Shown here: piece by piece, positions 34,216-43,040 of the stretch
Position numbering within the stretch: the stretch's first letter is position 1
Layout: the number at the start of each line of letters is the position of its first letter
Assembly: GCA_011763485.2 (NCBI GenBank)
Contig: JAANSK020000021.1
Location: forward strand, 62,001-126,000
Source: Isoetes engelmannii
Lineage: Eukaryota > Streptophyta > Lycopodiopsida > Isoetales > Isoetaceae
Direction of reading: 5' to 3'
Length of the DNA: 64,000 nt
Notes under the pieces: generated by a model
The model's input: only the letters and a program-made list of their open reading frames with translations
What the model was told of the DNA's origin: nothing
Database searches by the model: none
Made by a program: the position numbers and the translations under genes

Positions 34216-35073
34216 ATGGTCAGGATCGGAAGACTCACGGCGGTATTGCTGGTGATGAGTTGGGCCGCCGCGCCTATTGGTTCAGTCTCGGCAAAAGAGG
34301 CCTACCCCACTGAACTGCAGACGATCATCGATCTGGATGATGAATCGGATGCGCCGAACGTCAGCGAGGATGCTGCCGCAGGGAAGGGGCAGCTCCGTCT
34401 GCAGTTAATCAAGGAAACGGCATCCAGCTACGCACAGCAAAGTGCCGTGTCATGGCGCTACGGGCAAATCAACGGGATGCTCGAAAGGATGCGTGGCCAA
34501 CTGGACATCGCGTTCAACTTTGATCCGCTGCTGATTGACGGAGTGATGCTGCCACCCGTCATCACGCGCGGCGAGGACGCGCAGCGCTCCTTCGGACCAG
34601 AGACTCTCCGGGTGGTCCGCAAGATCTACAGGATCGAATACCCGGCGCGCATCGTCACAACGACACCTTCCTGGCGATCGTTCCTAGTACGTCGGGTACC
34701 CAAGCCGCCTGAGCTGGCCCGTCAGGTACTGCCGAAGACCGCCGAAGAAAAGAAGGTCTGGAAAACCGCGGCAATTGATGGTTGGAAGGCGGGCGTCGAA
34801 CAGGCGAACGTGCAGTTCATCACCTACCTCAACCTGATGGTGAGGGTGCTCGACGGCATGTTGATCTACAACCACCTGATGGATGAAGGCGTGGTGTCGC
34901 GACCGGCAGTGGCAACGGCCGACAGGGGCATCGTTTTCTCGCCAAGCGGCAAGGAATTGAACATCGGGGACGTGATCTACCGAATCGCTGCCCCTGGTCA
35001 ATTCCAGGATGCATCGAACTGGCGGGTGATCCCGCGTACGGACGCTGTTGGTCCCCCGCCGCGCAAGAACTGA
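34216..35073 (+). CDS. traI: TraI/DotC-like core protein
   Basis: 285 residues. N-terminal signal peptide (about 1-26). The body has QSAVSWRYGQINGMLE near 75-90, FNFDPLLIDGVMLPPVI near 100-116 and RIYRIEYPARIVTTTPSWRSFL-type sequence near 135-157, all hallmarks of DotC/TraI. The family member from Legionella is a lipoprotein, but here no lipobox Cys follows the signal (AAAPIGSVSAKEA), so anchoring may depend on partners. Two bases separate it from traH. Confidence 0.75.
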   Translation: MVRIGRLTAVLLVMSWAAAPIGSVSAKEAYPTELQTIIDLDDESDAPNVSEDAAAGKGQLRLQLIKETASSYAQQSAVSWRYGQINGMLERMRGQLDIAFNFDPLLIDGVMLPPVITRGEDAQRSFGPETLRVVRKIYRIEYPARIVTTTPSWRSFLVRRVPKPPELARQVLPKTAEEKKVWKTAAIDGWKAGVEQANVQFITYLNLMVRVLDGMLIYNHLMDEGVVSRPAVATADRGIVFSPSGKELNIGDVIYRIAAPGQFQDASNWRVIPRTDAVGPPPRKN

Positions 35074-35074
35074 C

Positions 35075-36352
35075 ATGGATGCGGGGACGCCAAGCAAGGG
35101 AGGGATGGTTCACGCGACGAAGGCGCTGATCGAACAAGCCGTCTTCGTCAACGGAGAGCCGTCCAAGTACACGAAGGACGATCTGGATCGTTTGCTTGTT
35201 GTTGCGTATGAGCGAGGGGTGTCCGACATCCTGATGCAGTCGAGCGAGCAGATCTGGATTTCACTCGAGGGCGAATGGTTACCGCTTGGGATGCGGCAGC
35301 TACTGGCGTCAGAGGTTCAAATGATCCTCGCGCACACGAACACGGCGAACTCGTACGCGCAGATTCTGTCCGGCCACGAACAGATCTATCGATACGAGGT
35401 GAAGAAGGACCGGGCAACCGTATACGGGTTCCGTTGCTGCGCAACGGGAATGCTCTCCGCGAGCGCCGGCGAAGCAGGGCTCGAGATCGTAATGCGCTCC
35501 ATCCCAGCCGTCGCACCTCCCCTTTCATCCTTGGGCCTCGAGCCCGAGTTGATCGCTGCATTGGTACCCACCAATGGCCTAGTGCTCGTGACAGGTCCAA
35601 CAGGCTCGGGCAAGTCGACAACCTTGTCTGGCGTTTTGCGGCACATCCTGTGCACTCCGCCAGGCCGCCACATCCTGACCTACGAAAATCCTGTCGAGTT
35701 CATCCTGAAGAACTCGCCCAATCGTGTAGGTGTCGTGGCCCAGGCCGAGATACCGAAACACCTGCCCTCGTTTGCGGCAGGGGTTGCCAATGCATTGCGG
35801 CGGAAGGGCGAGGTCATCCTGATCGGCGAAGCCCGAAATGAAGCAACCATCCGCGGCGTGATCGAAGCCGCCCAAACCGGGCACTTGGTCTACAGCACTG
35901 TTCACACCAACGACGTGCCATCAACGATTACACGAATGGCCGACAGCTTCGGCATTGATCAGTCCTGGCCGGTCGCTCTCAAGCTGATCCAGGCGACAAG
36001 GCTGATCGTCCATCAGAGATTGGCGCCGGGCCCGAACGGAGGGCGACGAGTCGCAGTCAGGGAATTCCTTACGTTCACGGAGGACGTGCGCCGAACACTT
36101 ATGGCCGCCGGTCCGTACCAAATGCAGATCGTCGCCCGCGAGCTCGTACAGAGCGAAGGCCAGTCGCTGGTGAAGCACGCGCTACGGCTGCTCGACGAAG
36201 GGAAGATCGATCCGTTCTGGGTAGAAAGCCTGACTGCTCAATATCAGGCAGAAGCAGAAACGCTGAAGAAAATCGCAGCACGTGAACGAATATCGGTCTC
36301 CGAAGACAGCATTGCTTCTGAAACAGCCGCAATTACAGGGGAAGGTTCCTGA
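35075..36352 (+). CDS. traJ: TraJ/DotB-like secretion ATPase
   Basis: 425 residues. PilT/VirB11-type ATPase: Walker A GPTGSGKSTT at about 174-183, Asp-box/Walker B GEVILIGEARNEATIRG near 250, His-box HLVYSTVHTNDVPSTI near 280. DotB energises late steps of transport and recycles at the channel base. Starts: ATG 35075 directly after the traI stop is used; ATG 35105, preceded by AGGGAGGG, is an alternative. The stop overlaps the IcmT-like start (TGATG). Confidence 0.8.
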   Translation: MDAGTPSKGGMVHATKALIEQAVFVNGEPSKYTKDDLDRLLVVAYERGVSDILMQSSEQIWISLEGEWLPLGMRQLLASEVQMILAHTNTANSYAQILSGHEQIYRYEVKKDRATVYGFRCCATGMLSASAGEAGLEIVMRSIPAVAPPLSSLGLEPELIAALVPTNGLVLVTGPTGSGKSTTLSGVLRHILCTPPGRHILTYENPVEFILKNSPNRVGVVAQAEIPKHLPSFAAGVANALRRKGEVILIGEARNEATIRGVIEAAQTGHLVYSTVHTNDVPSTITRMADSFGIDQSWPVALKLIQATRLIVHQRLAPGPNGGRRVAVREFLTFTEDVRRTLMAAGPYQMQIVARELVQSEGQSLVKHALRLLDEGKIDPFWVESLTAQYQAEAETLKKIAARERISVSEDSIASETAAITGEGS

Positions 36353-36681
36353 TGGCTCAGCACGAGGAGTATTACCACTGGTCACACACAGCAGCCGAAG
36401 TTCGACTGCTGATGCTGGACGGCCGGTGCGCATTCACGATCCCGATTTTCTTGTTGCACATGAGTAAGGCGACATTCCTGCTCATGATCGCAACGTGCTT
36501 CATGTTCTGGATGCTCGAGCGTTACGGCCTAAGCCTTGTCGACTTCTTCCGAATGCTGCGCTTCAAAGTCGGCGCGCTGGGAACACGACAAATGGCGGTC
36601 GCGCCGACCGATCGGTCAAGCGTCCGCTACGACTACTTCCGATATGCGGCCGGCGCCCGCATCCCATTCCCCGAACGGTAA
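36352..36681 (+). CDS. traK: TraK/IcmT-like small membrane protein
   Basis: 109 residues. HWSHTAAEVRLLMLDGRCAFTIPIFLLHMSKATF at about 9-42 and a second hydrophobic stretch (about 42-55), then LERYGLSLVDFFRMLRF. This HW...R....D.R.AFP..LFLLH pattern is the signature of IcmT and IncI TraK. Essential inner-membrane component of unknown mechanism. Position after the DotB homologue matches IncI gene order. Confidence 0.75.
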   Translation: MAQHEEYYHWSHTAAEVRLLMLDGRCAFTIPIFLLHMSKATFLLMIATCFMFWMLERYGLSLVDFFRMLRFKVGALGTRQMAVAPTDRSSVRYDYFRYAAGARIPFPER

Positions 36682-36686
36682 AGATC

Positions 36687-37724
36687 ATGAACACAGCAGT
36701 CGACAATCATGCGTGGAACAAAACAAAAGCGGTCGGGTGCGACGATGGCTTCGCGCAGATCAAACTGGCCTGGTTCGTTGACGGCCATCCGAAACGGACG
36801 ATCAAGACCTATTCAATGCTGTCGCGCGCGCAGGCAGGCGCTGATCAGGTCTCGGACCTCAACGGCGGAGGCACAATCAGCTACTCGACGGACGGCGGGG
36901 TCTTCTCTGTGTCCCCCCATCTTGAAGGGATCAGCACGCAGTTCGCCGACTATCCGGTGTCGGCGCTCAACCGGGTACTGGTGCATGCAGCCCTCAACAA
37001 GGCGGGGCTCAGTGGGATGAGCGTCAGGTTGGCGACGGGTCTGCCTCCAGGAAGCTTCTTCGATGGCGGCAGTGTGAACACGTCGCTCGTGACGGCAAAA
37101 CGTGCGTCGCTTCTGAAGCCTGTGACAGCCGTAGGCCTCGGTCGGCCGTTGGCCACGATCAAGGATCACCAGGTCTTGCCCGAAGCAATCTGTGCGGTCA
37201 TCGACTGGACACTCGATGAACAGGGGCGCCAGGTCAACCAGATGGGCGGGCCGGTTGCAGTCGTCGACATCGGCGGCCGGACAAGCGACATCGTGGTGAT
37301 CATGCCTGACGAGGATGGCATGAAGGTCGACCACGCGAGGTCAGGGACGCACATCATCGGTGTTCTTCGGATGCAGCAGACGCTGAGGGAAATGATCCGA
37401 CAGTCGAAGGGTTATTCGAGCGAAGACATGCTTTCGTTGGACATGGATGCAGCGCTTCGACTGGGGTACATCCGGGTTTACGGCGAGAACATCAGCGTCA
37501 ATGAAGAAGTCGCAGCGGCGGTATCGGAAGTGGGTGGAGCAATCGTTCAGGCGATGCAGTCCCGGCTTGGAAGGGGACTGAACCTTGACCATGTGCTGCT
37601 TGTGGGCGGCGGCGCGCCCCTTTTGAGCCCCCTGCTCAAGCATTACAGAAATGCCGTCATGGTCGACAACCCTCAATTCGCCAATTCCAGGGGATTCCTG
37701 AAATCGGTCGAGTACCTGGCCTAA
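36687..37724 (+). CDS. parM: ParM/StbA-like actin-type ATPase
   Basis: 345 residues. Phosphate 1 motif CDDGFAQIKLAW at about 18-29 corresponds to the VDDGSTNIKLQW-type start of plasmid ParM. Phosphate 2 VVDIGGRTSDIVVI lies near 192-205 and the adenosine motif LLVGGGAPLL near 310. ParM filaments push sister plasmids apart when capped by ParR bound to parC. Start ATG 36687. It lies between transfer and pilus genes, so it is co-expressed with them. A ParR-like gene follows by 3 bp, which supports partition rather than pilus function. Confidence 0.75.
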   Translation: MNTAVDNHAWNKTKAVGCDDGFAQIKLAWFVDGHPKRTIKTYSMLSRAQAGADQVSDLNGGGTISYSTDGGVFSVSPHLEGISTQFADYPVSALNRVLVHAALNKAGLSGMSVRLATGLPPGSFFDGGSVNTSLVTAKRASLLKPVTAVGLGRPLATIKDHQVLPEAICAVIDWTLDEQGRQVNQMGGPVAVVDIGGRTSDIVVIMPDEDGMKVDHARSGTHIIGVLRMQQTLREMIRQSKGYSSEDMLSLDMDAALRLGYIRVYGENISVNEEVAAAVSEVGGAIVQAMQSRLGRGLNLDHVLLVGGGAPLLSPLLKHYRNAVMVDNPQFANSRGFLKSVEYLA

Positions 37725-37727
37725 CTC

Positions 37728-38069
37728 ATGACCGGCAGATCTGAGCGATACAGGATCTCGGTCAGTTTCGGAGATGACGAAGACGTGATGGTGGCAATCA
37801 TGAAGCAGTACCAAAGCCTTGATGCTCGCCGTCGAAGTCTGTGGATCAAACAGGTTATGGCGGTAGGCTTCGGTGCGCTGCTGAAAGGTAATGCAGGTTT
37901 TGTTGCCGCGCAGACGAACAGCCTGGTAACGGGTGCTAGTCTGGCTAGTCCACCGTTTATAGGGACCGTCCCTGCAAACCACGATCAACCGGTTTCCGCT
38001 GAGGCGAAACCCCCATCAGAAGTGACTCGAAGAGGTCTCAAGGGCCTTCTCGGTTCAAGCACAACTTGA
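37728..38069 (+). CDS. parR: ParR/StbB-like adaptor of the ParM system
   Basis: 113 residues. The N-terminal half (YRISVSFGDDEDVMVAI, then RRRSLWIKQVMAVGFGAL) fits a ribbon-helix-helix DNA-binding fold. The C-terminal tail is Pro/Ser-rich and disordered, as in ParR proteins, whose tail binds ParM. Assigned mainly from being directly downstream of parM, its size and this two-part layout. The cognate parC was not identified with certainty. Confidence 0.5.
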   Translation: MTGRSERYRISVSFGDDEDVMVAIMKQYQSLDARRRSLWIKQVMAVGFGALLKGNAGFVAAQTNSLVTGASLASPPFIGTVPANHDQPVSAEAKPPSEVTRRGLKGLLGSSTT

Positions 38070-38077
38070 GGATCGAC

Positions 38078-39193
38078 ATGTCGACCATTACAAAAGCGGT
38101 CAAGACGATTTTGCTGATTGCCGGTGCTGCATTGTCAGCAAGCGCAGAAGCAATCGCGTACTTCGAGGTCGAAGGCCTTCCGATAGTTGAAAAACATCCG
38201 ACAACCGCGGATGGCGAACCCTACAAAGTCTCCATCAATACGGCGTATCCGAGTCTGGTGGACGTTTCGCCTGCGCCGGCAGGTGCGCCACCGGCTGTGC
38301 TGGAAGGCTTTGGCGAAAACGTACCGTTGACTATCGGTATGGCAATGGTGATCCCTGAAGGCTGGACAAGCCAAATCCACCCGCGGATCGCTGAGGATCA
38401 GACGGTGAACTGGAAGGGTGGTCAGGTATGGCCAGCCGTCATGCAGGGAATAGCCGAATCCGTCCAGGGAGTCGCATTTGTCGACTGGGCCCGGCGTCGG
38501 GTGACCCTTGATCCGAAGCCTGACGGTGTTCTGAATCCCGGCGGCACTGTCCCGGGAAGTTCAGGGGGGTTGAAGCATGTGTCACCGGGGGACGTGCCGC
38601 TTCTCAGCGACGCCAGCTCGAGGATTGAGGCTAGACCGGTTCCGACATACGGTGCGAACCCCACGGAACAATTGCCAGGTGTGAAGGGAGAGAATCCGAT
38701 CCCGGTTCCGTTCATCGAACCGGGCGTGGTCGAGAAAAAGTCGATCGTCAAAGCAGCGCCGGCTCCGGTTGAAAGCCCTGACCCGCGGAAGGGATCCCTG
38801 AGCGAGTACGAGATTCGCCAACGCGATGCACAGGCCGCCGGGAATGCACCGAGCATTCAGGAGCCGGCAGACCGTAGCCCGAGAACAGCAGCGCAGATGC
38901 GGCCGGCACATACGCCACCGAGCCGGATCTATGGATCCGTGCAGGACTTCAGTAACGAACGCATCCAGGTTGATGTCACCCGAGTGCCACTCAAGGACGT
39001 GCTGAGAAGTCTGACCCCAGCCGGCTGGCAGATCGACGCGAGCAATGTCGACGAAGGTACGCTCGGCCAACTAATCAGCCTGACTGCCATCGATCAACGA
39101 GGAACGATCATGGACTCGCTCGCCCGACCACTGGGACTGGTGATGTACCCATATCCCGACCTCGCAAAACTCATCGTCGGTCATCGTCGTTAA
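38078..39193 (+). CDS. pilL: PilL-like pilus protein with TcpQ domains
   Basis: 371 residues from ATG 38078 with GAGG 6 nt upstream. Signal peptide (about 1-28). A TcpQ-like domain at about 75-145 contains PLTIGMAMVIPEGW, NWKGGQVWPAVMQGI and VDWARRRVTL. After a Pro-rich linker a second similar domain lies at about 305-371 (VPLKDVLRSLTPAGWQIDAS). PilL is the first gene of IncI thin-pilus clusters and helps place the secretin. Here it directly precedes the PilN-like secretin. Confidence 0.65.
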   Translation: MSTITKAVKTILLIAGAALSASAEAIAYFEVEGLPIVEKHPTTADGEPYKVSINTAYPSLVDVSPAPAGAPPAVLEGFGENVPLTIGMAMVIPEGWTSQIHPRIAEDQTVNWKGGQVWPAVMQGIAESVQGVAFVDWARRRVTLDPKPDGVLNPGGTVPGSSGGLKHVSPGDVPLLSDASSRIEARPVPTYGANPTEQLPGVKGENPIPVPFIEPGVVEKKSIVKAAPAPVESPDPRKGSLSEYEIRQRDAQAAGNAPSIQEPADRSPRTAAQMRPAHTPPSRIYGSVQDFSNERIQVDVTRVPLKDVLRSLTPAGWQIDASNVDEGTLGQLISLTAIDQRGTIMDSLARPLGLVMYPYPDLAKLIVGHRR

Positions 39194-39204
39194 GGGCACA
39201 TCAA

Positions 39205-40923
39205 ATGAACAAGAAAATCATGACCCGTGCGGCTGTCGGCTTGTTCTCGGCTTTGACTGCCGTTGCCACGGGCTGCGCTGTTTCTGTTCCGACAACATCA
39301 AAGGAAAAAGCGCTGCTTCGCGGAGACGACAAGCTTGCTGATTCCCGAGGCCTGGAAGGGCCTCCGATATTCCTTCAGGTCCACCGCGAAAGCGCGCGGC
39401 AGATCGAAGCCGTCCGCCTGCAAGGCCTGTCCCTTTCGGCAGTGATGCAGCTGGTTTTTCCGAACACGGTCGTGGTACCCCTCGACGGCGCTGTGAATCT
39501 GGATCGGCAGGTCAATATCTCGACGCAGCGAGTACCAGAAGCGCAGTTTCTCGAGTTGCTCGGGACGCTGACGAACTACGACATCCAGCGGCGAAACGAC
39601 GGACTGATCGAAATTCGTTCCTGGATGACGAGGGAATGGAGCCTGTCGGCCTATGCGGTGAATTCAACCGTGACCTACGGCGCCGGTGGATCAGGTGCGG
39701 GAAGCGGCGGACAGGGAGGCGGCGGTGGCAGCGGCGGCGGCCAATCCGGCAACGGGACTCAATCGGGCCAGGGTGGTGGTGGTGGTGCCGGCGGCGGCGG
39801 TGGCGGCGGTGGCGGTTCAAACATCAACGCGACATTCGTCACCAACCTGAACGAATGGGCCGCAGTTGTGGAAACCGCGCGATCAATCCTTGGATCGACG
39901 GCAGGTATCGCCGGTGAATCCTTAGCTCGATATGGAATTGGCACGATCGACAACCTCGGTCTTGATCTGACCAATCCTCTTGCTGTTGCACAGAGCGGTT
40001 CAGCCGCTGCGGCTGCTGTCGCCGGCGGCCAGGTTCCGCTCCGTGCACCAGAACCCCAGCTCGTGGCTATCCAGTCCATCGGGCTTATCCAGGCGTCAGG
40101 GCCGGTTCCGAGGATTCGGGAACTCGACCGGTGGCTCCAGAGCCTCATCAGCAAATCGGCCCGGCAATTCCGAATCGACGCACGAATCATCGAAGTGACG
40201 CTGAACGACCGAAAGTCGCGAGGCATCGACTGGACAGCCTTGGGGCGTCAGATTGCAGCAAGTGGTGCCCAGATCGGGCTTGGCGTAGGTTTCAGCGCGC
40301 CCGCACTCGCAGATCCATCGGCGGGCTCCCTTAGAATCAATCCGACCATCGGGTTCGGAGATGAGTCGCTGAACGTCGTCCTGCAGTTCCTCAGCCGATA
40401 CGGGACTGTCGAATTGCGGGATGAACCGCAAACCGTAGCGCTCAACGGGAGAACCGCTTACCTCGGATCGGGCACGGAGTTCGGCTACGTGTCGAGCATT
40501 TCGCAGACGATCACCCAAGGTACGGCGGCCCTTTCACCAGAGTTGGCGCGAATACTGATCGGCCTGCAGATCGCCGTCACGCCCAGGTTGATGGATGACG
40601 GGCGGATCATGATGGATGTCGTGCCGCTGGTAAGTTCTTTCACCGGATTCGACAACTTCACCATTCAGGGCAACCAATTCAGCCAGCCACGCGTCGCTCT
40701 GAAGCAATTGGCAACACAGGCCGTGACCAGGTCCGGCGTACCCATCCAGCTCGGAGGCCTCATTTCTTCGCGGATCACGAGTGAGCTGCGAAATCTGCCG
40801 CCTGTAGACCGTAGCCTGCTCGGGATCGACCAAGTCTTGGACAAAGTTGTCGGTGCCGAGTCGAACGAGATTGATCGTCGAGAACTGCTGATCCTGATCA
40901 CCCCTTACCTCATCGAAAGCTGA
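39205..40923 (+). CDS. pilN: PilN-like secretin lipoprotein of the type IVb pilus
   Basis: 572 residues. Lipobox ATGC with Cys24. The N-terminal domain (about 60-145) is followed by a Gly-rich run of about 45 residues (about 155-200, repeats of GGGG and GSGG). The C-terminal secretin domain (about 330-570) ends in the family-typical QLGGLISSR and LLILITPYLIES. PilN, BfpB and TcpC form the outer-membrane pilus pore. The long Gly-rich insertion is larger than I would expect and codes for a flexible loop. Confidence 0.8.
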   Translation: MNKKIMTRAAVGLFSALTAVATGCAVSVPTTSKEKALLRGDDKLADSRGLEGPPIFLQVHRESARQIEAVRLQGLSLSAVMQLVFPNTVVVPLDGAVNLDRQVNISTQRVPEAQFLELLGTLTNYDIQRRNDGLIEIRSWMTREWSLSAYAVNSTVTYGAGGSGAGSGGQGGGGGSGGGQSGNGTQSGQGGGGGAGGGGGGGGGSNINATFVTNLNEWAAVVETARSILGSTAGIAGESLARYGIGTIDNLGLDLTNPLAVAQSGSAAAAAVAGGQVPLRAPEPQLVAIQSIGLIQASGPVPRIRELDRWLQSLISKSARQFRIDARIIEVTLNDRKSRGIDWTALGRQIAASGAQIGLGVGFSAPALADPSAGSLRINPTIGFGDESLNVVLQFLSRYGTVELRDEPQTVALNGRTAYLGSGTEFGYVSSISQTITQGTAALSPELARILIGLQIAVTPRLMDDGRIMMDVVPLVSSFTGFDNFTIQGNQFSQPRVALKQLATQAVTRSGVPIQLGGLISSRITSELRNLPPVDRSLLGIDQVLDKVVGAESNEIDRRELLILITPYLIES

Positions 40924-40932
40924 GGGATACGG

Positions 40933-41889
40933 ATGGACATCGAACTGAACAAGGTTGTCACCGTCCGGGGCCGTCGCATCTTGGTGATGGCCGACGAGGT
41001 GGCGGCACAAACGAAGTTTCAGGATTCACTGCTGCTTGAGCCGAGCAACTCCGTACACGAGTTCATCTGGGTTCGCGAAGATGCGCTCGCGGAGCTTCGT
41101 AGACAGCATGGATCTGTGCCAGTTTACGGTCTCTGGCAGACATTGATTGCTTCACGAGCGGTGGACCTTACTGCTCGATTGAGCTTGTTCGAGGATGGTG
41201 TAGACCGCGGGTCATATCTTATCTGCGAGAACGGACGCGCGATCGAGTCTGGCCGATACGTCGCAAACCAAATTCCGGTATCTACCGGGGCGCGATACAG
41301 CGAGGGTGTAGTGGTTACCCTCGACACTGCGCGGCTGGTGCTGCCGAAGGTGACCGCGAAGGTCACTTCAGAAATCATCGCCGTCAAACGAAGGGCAAAA
41401 GTTCTAGCGGGTGCTGCGAGCCTGATCGGCATTGCGATGAGCGCGGGCGCAGGCTTTCTGGCCGATCAATACCTGTCCAACAAGGCCGAAGGACGGGACA
41501 AGGAAATCGCACGTCTCAGTGCTGAAACGGTGCGACTTCAAAGCCAGGTCGACATCCTGAAAACACAGGTGTACGAATTCGATCCCTCGGTGCGAGATTC
41601 AATGGTAGTGGCCTTGAGTCGGTTCGCCGAGATCACCGAGCAGGTGAATTCAAGCTTCACCTATGTGCCAAACAAAGAACCATCGAACATCATCGAGCTC
41701 GAACTGCCAAGTGTACCTGCAGGCCTGAGCTTTCCAATCGAAGCGGCAGCGCAGCCTGGCGCACGGCCGAAGGTTCGGCTTTCTGCTGACGGCGCTTCCG
41801 ACGCCTCGCTGAATCCGCTTCTGCTCGCAGATCGTCCCGAAACACAAAGCCTGATCAGGGCCACCGAAGTGGGCAAGGGGGCGCCATGA
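40933..41889 (+). CDS. pilO: PilO-like pilus accessory protein
   Basis: 318 residues. A soluble N-terminal domain (about 1-145, with WVREDALAELRR) resembles the cytoplasmic actin-like or assembly domain region of type IVb PilO. One transmembrane helix follows (about 155-178), then a coiled coil (about 180-215, RLSAETVRLQSQVDILKTQ) and a periplasmic end. Position after the secretin and before PilP and PilQ matches IncI order. Overlaps the next gene by 4 bp. Confidence 0.6.
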   Translation: MDIELNKVVTVRGRRILVMADEVAAQTKFQDSLLLEPSNSVHEFIWVREDALAELRRQHGSVPVYGLWQTLIASRAVDLTARLSLFEDGVDRGSYLICENGRAIESGRYVANQIPVSTGARYSEGVVVTLDTARLVLPKVTAKVTSEIIAVKRRAKVLAGAASLIGIAMSAGAGFLADQYLSNKAEGRDKEIARLSAETVRLQSQVDILKTQVYEFDPSVRDSMVVALSRFAEITEQVNSSFTYVPNKEPSNIIELELPSVPAGLSFPIEAAAQPGARPKVRLSADGASDASLNPLLLADRPETQSLIRATEVGKGAP

Positions 41890-42401
41890 AGAAGCTATTG
41901 ACATCGGCACGAGGCGTGCCTGCCATCGACCCTGAGCTGATGAAATCGTTCATGGCTGGGTTGGCGGTCACGGCGGTTTCAGCCGCCCTTGTTTTCTACG
42001 TGGTCTATGACCGGGAGTTACCACGAACAACTGACGCAGCCGTTGCTGCTGCTCGCAATTCTATGAACCTGGTTGGATCGGAGCTAGGCCGGCTGCACGC
42101 CCAGCCAAAGCTCCCGTCTTTGGGAATTCAGTGGATCGCGCTTAACAGCAGGGTCCACAGCGGCTGCGACTTGGTTATCGACCCCGTCGTATTCGCACCG
42201 GGAAACCCGCCGAGCGAGGGGCATTACCAGGGTAATGCCACCGCGTGGCATGGGCGAATACAGGGAACTCCGATGCAGGCATTGGCATGCGCTCGCATCA
42301 TGGCGACGGAGTTCCCCTTGGTGATCGGGAGCATTTCTCAACAACCTGAAGCGACGACGATCCTCTTTTCGCTTCTCGGATCGAATGACAGACCGCTGTA
42401 A
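41886..42401 (+). CDS. Pilus-cluster membrane protein, unknown
   Basis: 171 residues. One transmembrane helix (about 22-44, FMAGLAVTAVSAALVFYVVY) and a periplasmic domain with a pair of cysteines (SGCDLVI and LACARIM). No name is supported; the spot between PilO and PilP homologues has no gene in the R64 order, so it may be a lineage-specific alignment-complex subunit. Coupled to pilO by a 4-bp overlap. Confidence 0.55.
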   Translation: MKKLLTSARGVPAIDPELMKSFMAGLAVTAVSAALVFYVVYDRELPRTTDAAVAAARNSMNLVGSELGRLHAQPKLPSLGIQWIALNSRVHSGCDLVIDPVVFAPGNPPSEGHYQGNATAWHGRIQGTPMQALACARIMATEFPLVIGSISQQPEATTILFSLLGSNDRPL

Positions 42402-42415
42402 CAATGGGTGATCAC

Positions 42416-43036
42416 ATGAAGACGTCCGTACGTTCATTACTGAGTGTGGCCAGCCTGGTCTACTCCATGACGTGTTTTGCAGACGAGGGGCAGGCCGGCG
42501 GAGAGAAGTCAACATTTGTCGTCAGCCCTGCGGGTATTGCTGCGATGAATGCCGAATCAAAGCATCGGGCTGAACTGGCTGAAATTCGCAGGAAACTTGA
42601 ATTGCGAACCCTTGAGGCCGAGCTGGAGAAAGCCGAGCGAGATCTGAACGCGGCGAAGAATGGCGCCGGCAGCGGAAACGCCGGGGCACCTGGGGGAAAC
42701 TCATCAAGCGGATTGGCCAACCTCGGCACCTTGCCAGTCATTGCCCCACTCGGCGACAGCACGGCGCCCAGTACCTCGGCCAAAGGTGGGGCGCTCCTAG
42801 CCCCCCTGCCCCCTCCGACGATCGATCTAACACCCAATCCACAGCTCGCACTTGCGGGCATCGCAGATGGACAGGCTGTATTCGTTGTCGGGAAAACGAA
42901 GGTTGTTCGGACACGGGTGGGCGAGATCATCGGTGGATACACCGTGGACTCGATTGACAACAACCAGGTGGTCCTGACGAAGAAAGACGGCGATCCGAAC
43001 AAGCGATCACGGCTGACGTTCACCATCGGGTTATAA
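42416..43036 (+). CDS. pilP: PilP-like pilus protein
   Basis: 206 residues from ATG 42416 (ATG 42404 also possible). Signal peptide (about 1-22). A coiled coil at about 45-80 (HRAELAEIRRKLELRTLEAELEKA in parts) is followed by a Gly/Pro-rich linker and a C-terminal beta domain with VGEIIGGYTVDSIDNNQVVLTK, the pattern of type IV pilus PilP. It bridges inner-membrane PilO and the secretin. Confidence 0.65.
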   Translation: MKTSVRSLLSVASLVYSMTCFADEGQAGGEKSTFVVSPAGIAAMNAESKHRAELAEIRRKLELRTLEAELEKAERDLNAAKNGAGSGNAGAPGGNSSSGLANLGTLPVIAPLGDSTAPSTSAKGGALLAPLPPPTIDLTPNPQLALAGIADGQAVFVVGKTKVVRTRVGEIIGGYTVDSIDNNQVVLTKKDGDPNKRSRLTFTIGL

Positions 43037-43040
43037 CGTC

